A stretch of DNA of 64,000 nt from Pseudomonadota bacterium (lineage in GTDB: Bacteria; Myxococcota_A; UBA796; UBA9615). Shown here piece after piece: positions 50,866 through 61,358 of the stretch. The stretch spans positions 1 through 64,000 of the forward strand of contig JAAESI010000105.1 of NCBI GenBank assembly GCA_024229515.1, in the 5' to 3' direction. A program made the position numbers and the translations under genes. The notes under the pieces were generated by a model. It was not told where the DNA came from. It searched no databases and saw nothing but the letters and a program-made list of their open reading frames with translations. Numbering within the stretch: the first letter of the stretch is position 1; each line of letters starts with the position of its first letter.

Positions 50866-51357
50866 ATGCTTGAGTTCGGACTCCCCGTGCAGGTTCGCGA
50901 CCTGCCGGCCATGCGCGTGGCGCGGATGACGTGGGAGGGGCCGCCGGCGGCGATCGGCCAAGGCTTCGAGCGCGTCACCGAGTTCGCCATCCGCCACGGC
51001 GTCGGTCCGGTCGGGCCGCTGGTCGGGCGGTATCCCCGGTTGGAGCGAGGCGCCGAGACGATCGCGGCGCAGCTGTTGGTGCCGCTGACCCGAACGGTCG
51101 ACAGCGACACCGAGGGCATCGACACGGTGCGGCTTCCGCGGCAGCGCGCCGCGTGCCTGATGTACAGCGGGCCGATGAACGACGAGTTCCGGCAGATGCA
51201 CCTGGACCTGTTCGGCTGGATGGACTCGCGCGGCCTGCCCCGCAACGGCACGGCCCACCAGCACGCCTACATCGCGGGCACCGCGGCAAGTCCCACGTGG
51301 ACGGTGGAAATCCGCGTACCCGTGGTTGGCGGTAGCGCTCCTGCGGTGCCCCTGTAG
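50866..51357 (+). CDS. GyrI-like/effector-binding domain protein
   Basis: 163 aa from the ATG at 50866 (a GTG at 50839 is an alternative). The pattern of residues (VQVRDLPAMRVARMTWEGPP, VGPLVGRYPRL, ACLMYSGPMNDEF) matches stand-alone GyrI-like effector-binding domains, which bind small hydrophobic molecules. There is no DNA-binding part, so it is probably not a transcription factor on its own. A 165-nt upstream stretch (50700-50865) holds no gene. Confidence 0.75.
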   Translation: MLEFGLPVQVRDLPAMRVARMTWEGPPAAIGQGFERVTEFAIRHGVGPVGPLVGRYPRLERGAETIAAQLLVPLTRTVDSDTEGIDTVRLPRQRAACLMYSGPMNDEFRQMHLDLFGWMDSRGLPRNGTAHQHAYIAGTAASPTWTVEIRVPVVGGSAPAVPL

Positions 51358-51360
51358 AGG

Positions 51361-51557
51361 CACTTCAGGGGACCCTCGCAGCCAGGGTGGTCTCCACCGG
51401 CCCGGGCCGGGGCACTTCAGGGGACCCTCACCGCCAGGGTGGTCCCAACCGCCCCGGGCCGGGGCACTTCAGGGGACCCTCGCAGCCAGGGCAGCCCCAA
51501 CCGCCCCCGACCGGGGCACCTCAGGGGACCCTCGCCGCCAGGGTGGCCTCCACCGCC
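51361..51557. repeat. 52-bp tandem repeat, about four copies
   Basis: The unit starts CACTTCAGGGGACCCTCGC and recurs at 51361, 51413, 51465 and 51517 (last copy partial), always 52 bp apart. Each unit has a short inverted repeat (ACCCT..AGGGT), and the first two carry a palindrome around CCCGGGCC. It fills most of the 273-nt gap between the GyrI-like gene and the phosphoesterase gene. There are no spacers, so it is not a CRISPR array. Confidence 0.9.
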
Positions 51558-51618
51558 CTTTCCCCCACTTCTCCCCTCCGACCTGCCAAATGTTCCTCCA
51601 CCCTCGATCCGACCGATC

Positions 51619-51624
51619 TATGGT
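51619..51624 (+). promoter_or_regulatory. -10 element TATGGT
   Basis: TATGGT ends 6 nt before the ATG at 51631. Confidence 0.42.
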
Positions 51625-51630
51625 CCCGCC

Positions 51631-52803
51631 ATGTTCCGCTCCCTGGCCCTGCTTCTTCCAATCGTCTTCGTCCTGGGCTGCTTCGGCCCCATCGGCGATC
51701 CCCTGCGTGACCCGCAGCTGCCCGACGACGACGACGACGACGACTCCGCCGCCGGCACCGACGACGACGATGTCGCACCCGACGACGACGATGTCGCACC
51801 CGACGACGACGATGTCGCACCCGACGACGACGACGTCGCACCCGACGACGACGACGTCGCACCCGACGACGACGACATCGCACCCGACGACGACGACACG
51901 ACCCCCGAGCCGACCGTGCCCGTGCGCTGGATCGCGATGGGCGACACCGGCGAAGGCAACGACGACCAGTACGCCGTCTCCGCCGCCATCCAGACCCTCT
52001 GCGCGGCCCAGGGCTGCGACTTCGTCGTCCTGCTCGGCGACAACTTCTACGACGAGGGCGTCGAGTCCACGACCGACCCGCTGTGGGCCAGCGCCTTCGA
52101 GGACCCCTACGCCAACCTCCCCACCGACCTCGTCTTCTACCCCTCGCTGGGCAACCACGACGGCGGCGCGGGCGGCACCGGTCTCGACATGGCCCGCGGA
52201 GACATCCAGGTCGACTACAGCGCGGTCAGCACCCGCTGGAACATGCCCGGCCGCTGGTACAAACACAGCCACGGCAACGTCGACATGTTCGCCATCGACA
52301 CCTCGTCGGTCTTCTTCGACGGCGGCTTCCTCTGCGGCGAATGCGACGACAACTCCGCCGACCAGGTCACCTGGCTCCAGAACGAGTGGGCCGGCGCCAG
52401 CACCGGAACGTGGAAGATCGCCTACGGCCACCACCCGTACCTGTCCAACGGCCCCCACGGGAACGCCGGCCTGTACGAAGGCATCCCCTTCCTCCCGTAC
52501 GTCAGCGGGGACGAGGTCAAGGGCTTCCTCGAGAGCAACGTCTGCGGCCAGGTCGACTTCTACCTCTGCGGTCACGACCACAGCCGGCAGTACCTCCAGG
52601 ACACCTGCAGCGGCACCAACCTCATCGTCGCCGGCTCCGGCGCCAAGCGCACCGACATCGAGGGCAGCAACCCCGTGCACTGGCAGGACACCGACGACGA
52701 CACCGAGGGGTTCGTCTGGTTCGAGGCCGACGGCAACACCCTGACCGTCCAGTTCTGGAACAAGAACGGGACGATGGACTACGAGGACATCCTCACCAAG
52801 TAG
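51631..52803 (+). CDS. Metallophosphoesterase lipoprotein with DDDDVAP repeats
   Basis: 390 aa. Lipobox VFVLGC near residue 14; then an Asp-rich linker with a seven-residue repeat DDDDVAP about seven times (21-bp DNA repeat, about 51745-51900). The catalytic domain has the purple-acid-phosphatase-like metal motifs GDTGEG, GDNFYDEG, GNHDGG, GHHPY and GHDHSRQY. It should be an outer-membrane or surface phosphatase. The repeat linker probably lifts it off the membrane and may bind calcium. A paralogue without the linker lies 0.5 kb downstream. Confidence 0.92.
   Translation: MFRSLALLLPIVFVLGCFGPIGDPLRDPQLPDDDDDDDSAAGTDDDDVAPDDDDVAPDDDDVAPDDDDVAPDDDDVAPDDDDIAPDDDDTTPEPTVPVRWIAMGDTGEGNDDQYAVSAAIQTLCAAQGCDFVVLLGDNFYDEGVESTTDPLWASAFEDPYANLPTDLVFYPSLGNHDGGAGGTGLDMARGDIQVDYSAVSTRWNMPGRWYKHSHGNVDMFAIDTSSVFFDGGFLCGECDDNSADQVTWLQNEWAGASTGTWKIAYGHHPYLSNGPHGNAGLYEGIPFLPYVSGDEVKGFLESNVCGQVDFYLCGHDHSRQYLQDTCSGTNLIVAGSGAKRTDIEGSNPVHWQDTDDDTEGFVWFEADGNTLTVQFWNKNGTMDYEDILTK
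51745..51900 (+). repeat. 21-bp tandem repeat coding DDDDVAP
   Basis: GACGACGACGATGTCGCACCC-type units of 21 bp follow each other in frame, with the Asp codons mixed GAC/GAT. This is a likely site of length variation between strains. Confidence 0.85.
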
Positions 52804-52805
52804 CC

Positions 52806-53288
52806 ATGCGCTCCCTGCTCCTCATCGCAGCCCTGCTGCTCGCCGCACCGCCCGCCTCCGCCGGCGACGCCCCCGAGTGCGACGGCTTCGAGCGCAGGTC
52901 CGGCAAGAAGACCCTCACCGTCGAGGCCGGCAAAGCCACCCGCTACCTCGCCGACTTCTACGCGCTCAACGGCCAGGCCCGCGAGGACGCCAAGTCCGAG
53001 TCCGCCACCGCCGTCGAACTGCCCCCCATCCCCGACGGACCCACCGGCACCCTGATCCTCACCGGTACCCCCGGCACCCGCGTGAACCTCGACGGCGCCC
53101 ACATCGGCCGCGTCGATCCCGACACCCCGCGGACCCTCATGCTCAAGCCCGGCGAGTACGTCGTTCGCTTCGCCTGCGATGGCGACGCCTGCGATGGCTT
53201 CAGCCGCCGCTCGGGCAAGAAGACCCTCATCGTCCAAGAGGGCACTGAGACCCGGTACACGGTCGACTTCCACGCCCTCAACAACTAG
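52806..53288 (+). CDS. Exported protein with PEGA-like core flanked by a duplicated motif
   Basis: 160 aa. Signal peptide ending PPASAG. A segment CDGFERRSGKKTLTVE..TRY..DFYALN near the start recurs as CDGFSRRSGKKTLIVQ..TRYTVDFHALNN at the end, on both sides of a PEGA-type block (LILTGTPGTRVNLDGAHIG, LMLKPGEYVVRF). The starting ATG is 2 nt after the upstream stop, so it is in the phosphoesterase operon and may accompany the enzymes on the surface. Confidence 0.8.
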   Translation: MRSLLLIAALLLAAPPASAGDAPECDGFERRSGKKTLTVEAGKATRYLADFYALNGQAREDAKSESATAVELPPIPDGPTGTLILTGTPGTRVNLDGAHIGRVDPDTPRTLMLKPGEYVVRFACDGDACDGFSRRSGKKTLIVQEGTETRYTVDFHALNN

Positions 53289-53315
53289 ACCCCGGCCTCC
53301 TCGACCCGCCTCTGA

Positions 53316-53321
53316 TAGCTT
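53316..53321 (+). promoter_or_regulatory. -10 element TAGCTT
   Basis: TAGCTT ends 9 nt before the ATG at 53331. Confidence 0.42.
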
Positions 53322-53330
53322 CGTGCCGTC

Positions 53331-54281
53331 ATGCGCTCCCTGCCCCTCCTCGCCGCCTGCATCGCGCTGCTGGGTTGCCCCATCGAAGAGGCCCCCGGCC
53401 CCATGGACCACGAGCCGATCCGGTTCATCGCCGTCGGCGACACGGGCGAGGGCAACGTCGCTCAGTACGCCGTCGCCCGCGTCATGGCCGACGTCTGCGC
53501 CGACCAGGGCTGCGACTTCGCCCTCCTCCTCGGCGACAACATCTACACCACCGGCGTCAACGCCCTGGACGACTCCCAGTGGGACGACAAGTTCGAGCGG
53601 CCCTACGCCGAACTGGACCTGACCTTCTACGCCGTGCTCGGCAACCACGACTACGGCAACCTCACCACCGACCCCGCCCGCGCCGACTTCCAGGTCGCCT
53701 ACAGCGAAGTCTCCGACAAGTGGGAGATGCCCCACAACTTCTACGAGCACCGCCACAGCAACGTCGACTTCTTCGCCCTCGACACCAACTCGACGCTGTT
53801 CCCGACGTCGCTCGAGCACCAGCAGACGACCCAGGACGCGTGGCTCGCCGAGCGCTTCCCCATCCAGCGGCGCCGCCCCGATCACCGCTGGCGCATCGCC
53901 TACGGCCACCACCCCTACCTGTCCAACGGCCGCCACGGAAACGCCGGCGCCTTCGACGGATTCGGCTCGGAGATCACCATCTCCGGCCAGCCCTTCAAGG
54001 AGCGCTTCGAAGAGCGCCTCTGCGGAAACCTCGACCTCTACCTCTGCGGCCACGACCACGACCGCCAGTGGCTCGAGCCGACCTGCGAGGGCACCCAGTT
54101 CATCGTCAGCGGCGCCGGCGCCAAGCTCCGAGACTTCCGCGGCGACCAGCCCATGCACTGGGGCGACGACCAGGATGAAGGCTTCCTCTGGATCGAGATC
54201 GACGACGACACCCTCACCCTTCAGTTCTGGGACCGCTACGGAGAGATGAACTACGAGGGCGGCTGGACCCGCGAGCGCTGA
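53331..54281 (+). CDS. Second metallophosphoesterase lipoprotein
   Basis: 316 aa. Lipobox LLGCPIE near residue 15, then at once the catalytic domain: GDTGEGN, GDNIYTTG, GNHDYGN, GHHPYLSNG and GHDHDRQW. It is clearly paralogous to the upstream phosphoesterase along its full length (same order of motifs, same GHHPYLSNG stretch) but lacks the Asp linker, so a local duplication followed by divergence is likely. Purple-acid-phosphatase-like. Confidence 0.92.
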   Translation: MRSLPLLAACIALLGCPIEEAPGPMDHEPIRFIAVGDTGEGNVAQYAVARVMADVCADQGCDFALLLGDNIYTTGVNALDDSQWDDKFERPYAELDLTFYAVLGNHDYGNLTTDPARADFQVAYSEVSDKWEMPHNFYEHRHSNVDFFALDTNSTLFPTSLEHQQTTQDAWLAERFPIQRRRPDHRWRIAYGHHPYLSNGRHGNAGAFDGFGSEITISGQPFKERFEERLCGNLDLYLCGHDHDRQWLEPTCEGTQFIVSGAGAKLRDFRGDQPMHWGDDQDEGFLWIEIDDDTLTLQFWDRYGEMNYEGGWTRER

Positions 54282-54284
54282 TCG

Positions 54285-55358
54285 GTGCCAGCCTCGTCAT
54301 CCCCCTGGCCCTGGGGCCTGATCGGAGCGCTCGTGCTGCTCGGCGCCGCCGAAGTCGGCTTGCGGCTGCACCGCCCCGATGGCGACATCTCGTACCGCAT
54401 GTCCGAGCAGGAGTACCGCTTCCTCCCCCTGGAACTCCGTCGCTTCGGCTCCGCGTCCGTCGTCGTGATCGGCTCCAGCCGAGCCCGCGAGGGGGTCTCC
54501 ATTCCCGTGCTCCGCGACAAGTCCGCTGAGCCCGGGAGCTCCCGCACCTACGCCAGCTACGCCATCGCCGCCGGACGCGCCTCCGAGACCCTCCTCGTGG
54601 CCCACCACCTCGTCCACGCCGAGCCGCGCCCCGATCTCGTGCTCTACGGAGTCGAGCCGCGTCAGCTCCTGTCCAAGGGCGAGTCGCTGGCGGCCCAGCG
54701 CTTCATGATGCTGCCGCGGGACTGGCTGCGGCTCCGACGCCAGCGCGGCGCGTGGGTCGACAGCACCTTCGGCCACTCCCTCCGCAACGCGCTCGCCGGA
54801 TCCCTGTGGCTCTTCCGCTACGAGCACGTCTTTCGCGAGGCCGCTCATCGCACCAGGGGCGGCCGGTGGGCCGAGCTCCGCAAGACCCTCGGGAAGTCCT
54901 CGCGCCTCGATCGCACCCCCGTCCGGGGACTGCCGACCATCTGGCACCTGGAGTCCCCCCGCAAGGCCGGCAAGAGCTCCACCCGGCAGGCCCGCAGGTA
55001 CCTCAAACGCGTGACCAAGGGGAAGCCCTACACCCTCGATCGGGATCAGTTCGATCGCATGCGGGAGACCGTCCGTGTGCTCCAGCAGGCCGGCGTCGAC
55101 GTCGTCCTGTACGAACAGCCCGCCTCCGCAGGACTGCAGGCCGCGCTGCCCAAGACCGTCATGCCCGAGTACCACGCGCTCATGGAGGAGCTGGGCGACG
55201 AGTTCGGCGTGCCCTACTGGACCGCCGAGGAGATGGGCATCGAGCTCCGTGATCGGGACTGGCGCGAGCACTCGCACCTGAACCTCCGCGGCGCGACCAA
55301 GGTCGCCTCGGCGCTGGCGGAGTCGATCGTCACCCCCTGGCTCCTCGAGCAGAGGTAG
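54285..55358 (+). CDS. SGNH-hydrolase-like (AlgX/DltD-type) membrane-anchored protein
   Basis: 357 aa from GTG at 54285. One N-terminal membrane helix (WGLIGALVLLGAAEVGL). The block VVVIGSSRAREGV resembles the nucleophile region of SGNH enzymes and EHSHLNLRGATKVASAL the C-terminal His region (with Asn). This places it with AlgX/AlgJ and DltD-like partners of MBOAT proteins. The next gene is an MBOAT 10 nt downstream, so the pair probably moves acyl groups onto an envelope glycan. Confidence 0.82.
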   Translation: MPASSSPWPWGLIGALVLLGAAEVGLRLHRPDGDISYRMSEQEYRFLPLELRRFGSASVVVIGSSRAREGVSIPVLRDKSAEPGSSRTYASYAIAAGRASETLLVAHHLVHAEPRPDLVLYGVEPRQLLSKGESLAAQRFMMLPRDWLRLRRQRGAWVDSTFGHSLRNALAGSLWLFRYEHVFREAAHRTRGGRWAELRKTLGKSSRLDRTPVRGLPTIWHLESPRKAGKSSTRQARRYLKRVTKGKPYTLDRDQFDRMRETVRVLQQAGVDVVLYEQPASAGLQAALPKTVMPEYHALMEELGDEFGVPYWTAEEMGIELRDRDWREHSHLNLRGATKVASALAESIVTPWLLEQR

Positions 55359-55368
55359 TCCGCCGTCG

Positions 55369-56844
55369 ATGGTCTTCAACAGCCTCCAGTTCGGCCTGTT
55401 CTTCGCGCTCGTCTTCGCCGCCGTGCACGCCTTGCGACTCCTCGGGGTCGGCGAACGCGAAGCGATGGCGCTGCGGCTGCGCAACGTCCTGCTGCTGACC
55501 GCGAGCTACGTCTTCTACGGCTTCTGGGACTGGCGCTTCCTCGGCCTGATCATGCTGTCGACAGGGGTCGACTTCGTCGCCGGGAAGGCCATCGCCGCCC
55601 GCCCCGCGACCCCCGAACACCGGACCGTCCGACTTCGTTGGCTCCGCCTCAGCCTCGTCGTCAACCTCGGCCTGCTGGCAGCCTTCAAGTACCTGGGCTT
55701 CTTCGTCGACAGCGCCCGCGCGGCCTTCGAGCAGCTGGGGATCGAGTACGGGGTGGGGAGCCTCGAGATCATCCTCCCGGTCGGCATCAGCTTCTACACC
55801 TTCCAGACGCTCAGCTACACGATCGACATCTACCGCGGCCGCATGAAGGACGAGACGTCCCTGCTGCGGTTCGCCACCTACGTGGCCTTCTTCCCGCAGC
55901 TGGTGGCCGGACCCATCGAGCGCGCCCGGGATCTGCTGCCCCAGTTCTCCCTCCCCACGGAGGTCTCCGCCGAAGCGCTGCACAGCGGCACCTGGCTGAT
56001 CTGCTGGGGCCTGTTCAAGAAGGTGGTCATCGCGGACAACGTCGCCGCCGTCGCCAACACGGTCTTCGCGATGGAGTCACCCGACGCGCTCCAGGTCGCC
56101 TTCGGCGCGTGGGCCTTCGCCGTCCAGATCTACTGCGACTTCAGCGGCTACACCGACATCGCCCGCGGCGTCGCCCGCCTGCTCGGCTTCGAGCTGTCGT
56201 TGAACTTCAACCTGCCGTACGTCGCCCAGAACCCCAGCGACTTCTGGCGCCGCTGGCACATCAGCCTCAGCTCCTGGCTGCGCGACTACCTGTACATCTC
56301 CCTGGGCGGCAACCGGGGCACCACCGGCCGGACCTACGCGAACCTGATGCTGACCATGCTGCTGGGCGGCCTGTGGCACGGCGCGGCATGGACGTTCGTC
56401 GCCTGGGGCGCGATGCACGGGGCCATGCTCTGCGCCTACCGCGCGGCAACGCCCTGGTGGAACGCCCACGTCTCCCTGCCGGAGGGGTTCCGAGGAGCCG
56501 CCATCCGCTTCCTCAACGGGCTCTTCTTCTTCCAGCTCGTGTGCGTGACCTGGATCCTGTTCCGCGCCGAGGACTTCGGAAACGCCGCCCGCATGTTCGG
56601 AGGCCTCGCCCGGCTCCCCGCCGATTTCACCGAGAGCTGGTACTCCCTGGGGGACATGGCGCTGTTCTTGAGCGTGGTCGCCCCCCTCGTGGTGATGCAG
56701 GCGGCGCAGCACCTCAGCAAGGATCAGCTCGTCATCTTCCGGGTCCCCGTACCCCTGCGATCGGTGCTGTACGCGGCCGGCTTCCTGATGTTCCTCTTCG
56801 TGGGCGAGTTCGGCGGCGAGGCCTTCATCTACTTCCAGTTCTAG
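55369..56844 (+). CDS. MBOAT family O-acyltransferase, AlgI type
   Basis: 491 aa with many membrane helices. The active-site block GLWHGAAWTFVAWGAMHG carries the conserved His, with NPSDFWRRWHISLSSWLRDYLYI upstream, both diagnostic of AlgI-type MBOAT proteins. It transfers acyl groups (often acetyl) across the membrane to a partner that modifies a polysaccharide. The 3' end overlaps the convergent lipoprotein by 4 bp. Confidence 0.95.
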   Translation: MVFNSLQFGLFFALVFAAVHALRLLGVGEREAMALRLRNVLLLTASYVFYGFWDWRFLGLIMLSTGVDFVAGKAIAARPATPEHRTVRLRWLRLSLVVNLGLLAAFKYLGFFVDSARAAFEQLGIEYGVGSLEIILPVGISFYTFQTLSYTIDIYRGRMKDETSLLRFATYVAFFPQLVAGPIERARDLLPQFSLPTEVSAEALHSGTWLICWGLFKKVVIADNVAAVANTVFAMESPDALQVAFGAWAFAVQIYCDFSGYTDIARGVARLLGFELSLNFNLPYVAQNPSDFWRRWHISLSSWLRDYLYISLGGNRGTTGRTYANLMLTMLLGGLWHGAAWTFVAWGAMHGAMLCAYRAATPWWNAHVSLPEGFRGAAIRFLNGLFFFQLVCVTWILFRAEDFGNAARMFGGLARLPADFTESWYSLGDMALFLSVVAPLVVMQAAQHLSKDQLVIFRVPVPLRSVLYAAGFLMFLFVGEFGGEAFIYFQF

Positions 56845-58250
56845 CGGCGCCGGCGCTCGCGCTCCCGCCGGTCGTACTCCCGCCCCCGGCGACGGCTCGG
56901 CTTGGGCGTGTCGGTGTTCCACTCCACCGCGATCGACGCCGCCACCGCGCCGTCGTGCTCGCCCAGCCCGGTCAGGCGGGTCCGCCCCTGCCGCCCCAAC
57001 AGCGTCGTTCGAGTCCGGGTGCCGATCTGCTGCACCACGGTCAGCTGCTCGCCCGAAAACCCCTCGTGAAGCGCCAACGCCGCCCCCACGGCCTTGCCTG
57101 AGCCCTTGGCCCCGCGGGTGGCGAAGTCACCCAGCTCGACGTTGAGCCGGTCCCGGTCGTCCAGGGACGCCGTCAGCTGCGCGTGGAGGTCGACGCAACC
57201 GCACGGCTCTTCGACGGCAAAGCCGCGCAGCGCGACCTCGAAACCGCTCCCCGCGGGCTTCAGGGCGAGCGCCCGCAGCTGCAACGCGCCGTCGTCCGAC
57301 GGTCGGCCCTCCGGGTCGATCCCCGACGGCAGCAGCCCGCCCTGCATCGCCAGGTCCAACGCCGCCACCACGCTGTGCGACGGCACGTACAAGGTCATCC
57401 CCTCGGTGCCCCAGGCGGGGCCGACGCCCGTCCCGGCAGGCCACCGCTCGGGGTCCAGCCCCACGAACACCCCCTGGTCGTCACCCCGCACCTCGGCCCG
57501 CACGATCGTCGGCTGCACGGTCCCCAGGGTCGGCAGCTCCAGCGCCGCCAGTTCGCGCTTGCCGACGGACTGACGGATGGCCTCGGTGGCGGCTTCGCTG
57601 AGCCCCTCCTGGAGGACCCGAAGGAGCTCCTGGCGCACGGTTCGCGCCAGCTCGGACCCCAACACCACGCCCACGATCTCGCCGACCGCGCCCGCGCTGG
57701 AGCTGCCCGTGGCCTGGCGGATGAGCGCCTCGACGAGCCCGGCCACGTCGTCGCCTTGCACGGTCACGTCCACGTCTCGGACCGACTGCACCTCGCCGTG
57801 GAGGGCGACCTCGCGGCCGGACACCGCGGCGGTCAGGTCGAGGTCCGCGACGGCGCTGACGGCCACGTCCTTCAGCGTCTCCCGGGCGATGGTCACGTCC
57901 GCCGCCGCCGTTACCGCCAACTCCACGCAGGAGGGACAGGAGCCGTCGCCCACCAGTCGAAGCTCGGTGACCCGCACCACCGCGTCCCCGTCGGCGCGCC
58001 CCAGCTCGGGGAGGTCGAGGCCGAGGCGGGCGGTGCGCGGGAAGCCCTTGCCGTCGGCGATCGACTGGGCGAAGAGGCGGTCCAGCAGCTCCCGGCTCAC
58101 CGAAGCCCCGAGGGCGTAGCGGCCGTCGGACAGGTCGGTGGCGATCGTCGGCGCGGCGGCGAGGTCGGCCTGCGCCTCGTCGCAGTCGTAGCCGCAGCCG
58201 GAGGCGGCCACGGCGAGGGCCAGCAGGAGGGGGACGAGGCGGTCGATCAC
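56841..58250 (-). CDS. Large lipoprotein of unknown function, 469 aa
   Basis: GTG at 58250, lipobox AAASGCGYDC near residue 18, then long alternating strands and helices with a repeated VTVQ/VALHGEV feel, suggesting a lipid-binding, BPI-like or beta-prism fold. A Cys pair CGCVD lies near residue 350. The C-terminus is Arg-rich (RRERERRRR). TATAGC ends 6 nt before the GTG. No family assigned. Confidence 0.8.
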   Translation of the reverse strand: MIDRLVPLLLALAVAASGCGYDCDEAQADLAAAPTIATDLSDGRYALGASVSRELLDRLFAQSIADGKGFPRTARLGLDLPELGRADGDAVVRVTELRLVGDGSCPSCVELAVTAAADVTIARETLKDVAVSAVADLDLTAAVSGREVALHGEVQSVRDVDVTVQGDDVAGLVEALIRQATGSSSAGAVGEIVGVVLGSELARTVRQELLRVLQEGLSEAATEAIRQSVGKRELAALELPTLGTVQPTIVRAEVRGDDQGVFVGLDPERWPAGTGVGPAWGTEGMTLYVPSHSVVAALDLAMQGGLLPSGIDPEGRPSDDGALQLRALALKPAGSGFEVALRGFAVEEPCGCVDLHAQLTASLDDRDRLNVELGDFATRGAKGSGKAVGAALALHEGFSGEQLTVVQQIGTRTRTTLLGRQGRTRLTGLGEHDGAVAASIAVEWNTDTPKPSRRRGREYDRRERERRRR

Positions 58251-58290
58251 GGCCCAGCTATAGCAACGGATCCGAGGACCTGCTTTGAGG

Positions 58291-58296
58291 TACATT
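58291..58296 (+). promoter_or_regulatory. -10 element TACATT
   Basis: TACATT ends 7 nt before the TTG start of the biotin carboxylase gene at 58304. Confidence 0.42.
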
Positions 58297-58303
58297 CCGC
58301 GCC

Positions 58304-59643
58304 TTGTTCGGCCGACTCCTGATCGCAAACCGAGGTGAGATCGCGCGACGCGTGATCCGCGCCTGCCGTGAGCTCGGCATCGAGTCCGTCGCCGTGCACA
58401 GCGAGCCCGACCGGGACGCTCCGTTCGTCGCCGAAGCGGACCACAGCGTCTGCATCGGCCCCGCCCGGGCGACCCACAGCTACCTCGACATCGACGCCAT
58501 CCTGCAGGCCGCGGCGCAGACCGAGGCGCAGGCGATCCACCCCGGCTACGGCTTCCTCGCCGAGAACGCGCTGTTCGCCCAGATGGTGCTACAGCAGCGG
58601 CTCGCCTGGGTCGGCCCACCGCCCTCGGTCATCCGCCTGATGGGGGAGAAGGACGCGGCCCGCGAAGCCGCCGTGGCCGCGGGGCTACCCGTCGTCCCCG
58701 GGTCCGACGGCATCATCCCGACCCTGGACGAGGCCCGCGTCGAAGCCGACCGCATCGGCTACCCGGTGCTGCTCAAAGCGGTCGCCGGGGGCGGAGGTCG
58801 GGGCATGCGCCGGGCCGACGACGCCGCGTCGCTGGAGACGGCCTGGAACGAAGCCCGCCGCGAGGCGCTGTCGGCGTTCGGCAACGACGACGTCTACCTC
58901 GAGAAGTACCTCGATGACGCCCGCCACATCGAGTTCCAGGTGCTCGCCGACTCGTGGGGCAACGCCATCCACCTGTTCGAGCGCGAGTGCTCGGTGCAGC
59001 GGCGGCATCAGAAGCTGGTCGAAGAGGCGCCCTCGGTCGCGTTGACCGCCGAGCAGCGAGCGTCGATGGGGGCCCGGGTGGCCCACGCCGCCGCGGCCGT
59101 CGGGTACGTCGGCGCCGGCACGGTGGAGTTCCTGCAGGACCGCCGGGACGGCGAGCTGTACTTCATCGAGATGAACACCCGACTCCAGGTGGAGCACCCG
59201 GTGACGGAGATGATCACCGGCTTCGACCTGGTGCAGGCCCAGATCCGCATCGCCGCCGGCGAGAAGCTCTGGATCGGCCAGGACGACCTCGCCATCGACG
59301 GCCACGCCATCGAGGTCCGCATCAACGCCGAGGACCCCGACGACGACTTCCGGCCGACCCCGGGCGAGGTCACCCGCTTCGATCTGCCGGAGCTGGACGG
59401 ATTGCGTGTGGACGCGGCCGTGGACGCCGGCTCGAAGGTGTCGCCCTACTACGACTCGATGATCGCCAAGCTCATCGGCTGGGGCGCCGACCGCGAGGCG
59501 TCGATCGCCACCGTGCGCGCCGCCCTGGGCGGGCTCCAGGTCGAAGGCGTCTGCACGACCGCGTCGCTGCAGGACCGCATCCTCGCCGCCCCCGACTTCG
59601 CCGCCGGCGACCTCCGCGTGGGCGTCATCCCGGGAGTCGACTA

Positions 59644-59644
<1 letters not shown>
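58304..59644 (+). CDS. Acyl-CoA carboxylase, biotin carboxylase subunit
   Basis: 446 aa from TTG at 58304. Signatures: [21 protein letters not shown] at the start, ATP-grasp [36 protein letters not shown], and [14 protein letters not shown] with the catalytic Arg. It carboxylates biotin on the carrier protein with ATP and bicarbonate. Overlapping starts with the next two genes show a single carboxylase complex. Confidence 0.95.
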
Positions 59645-61356
<1,712 letters not shown>

Positions 61357-61358
61357 CC

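Noticed and set aside
51361-51557. Possible CRISPR array
   Set aside because: Units are contiguous 52-bp repeats without unique spacers and no cas genes are near.
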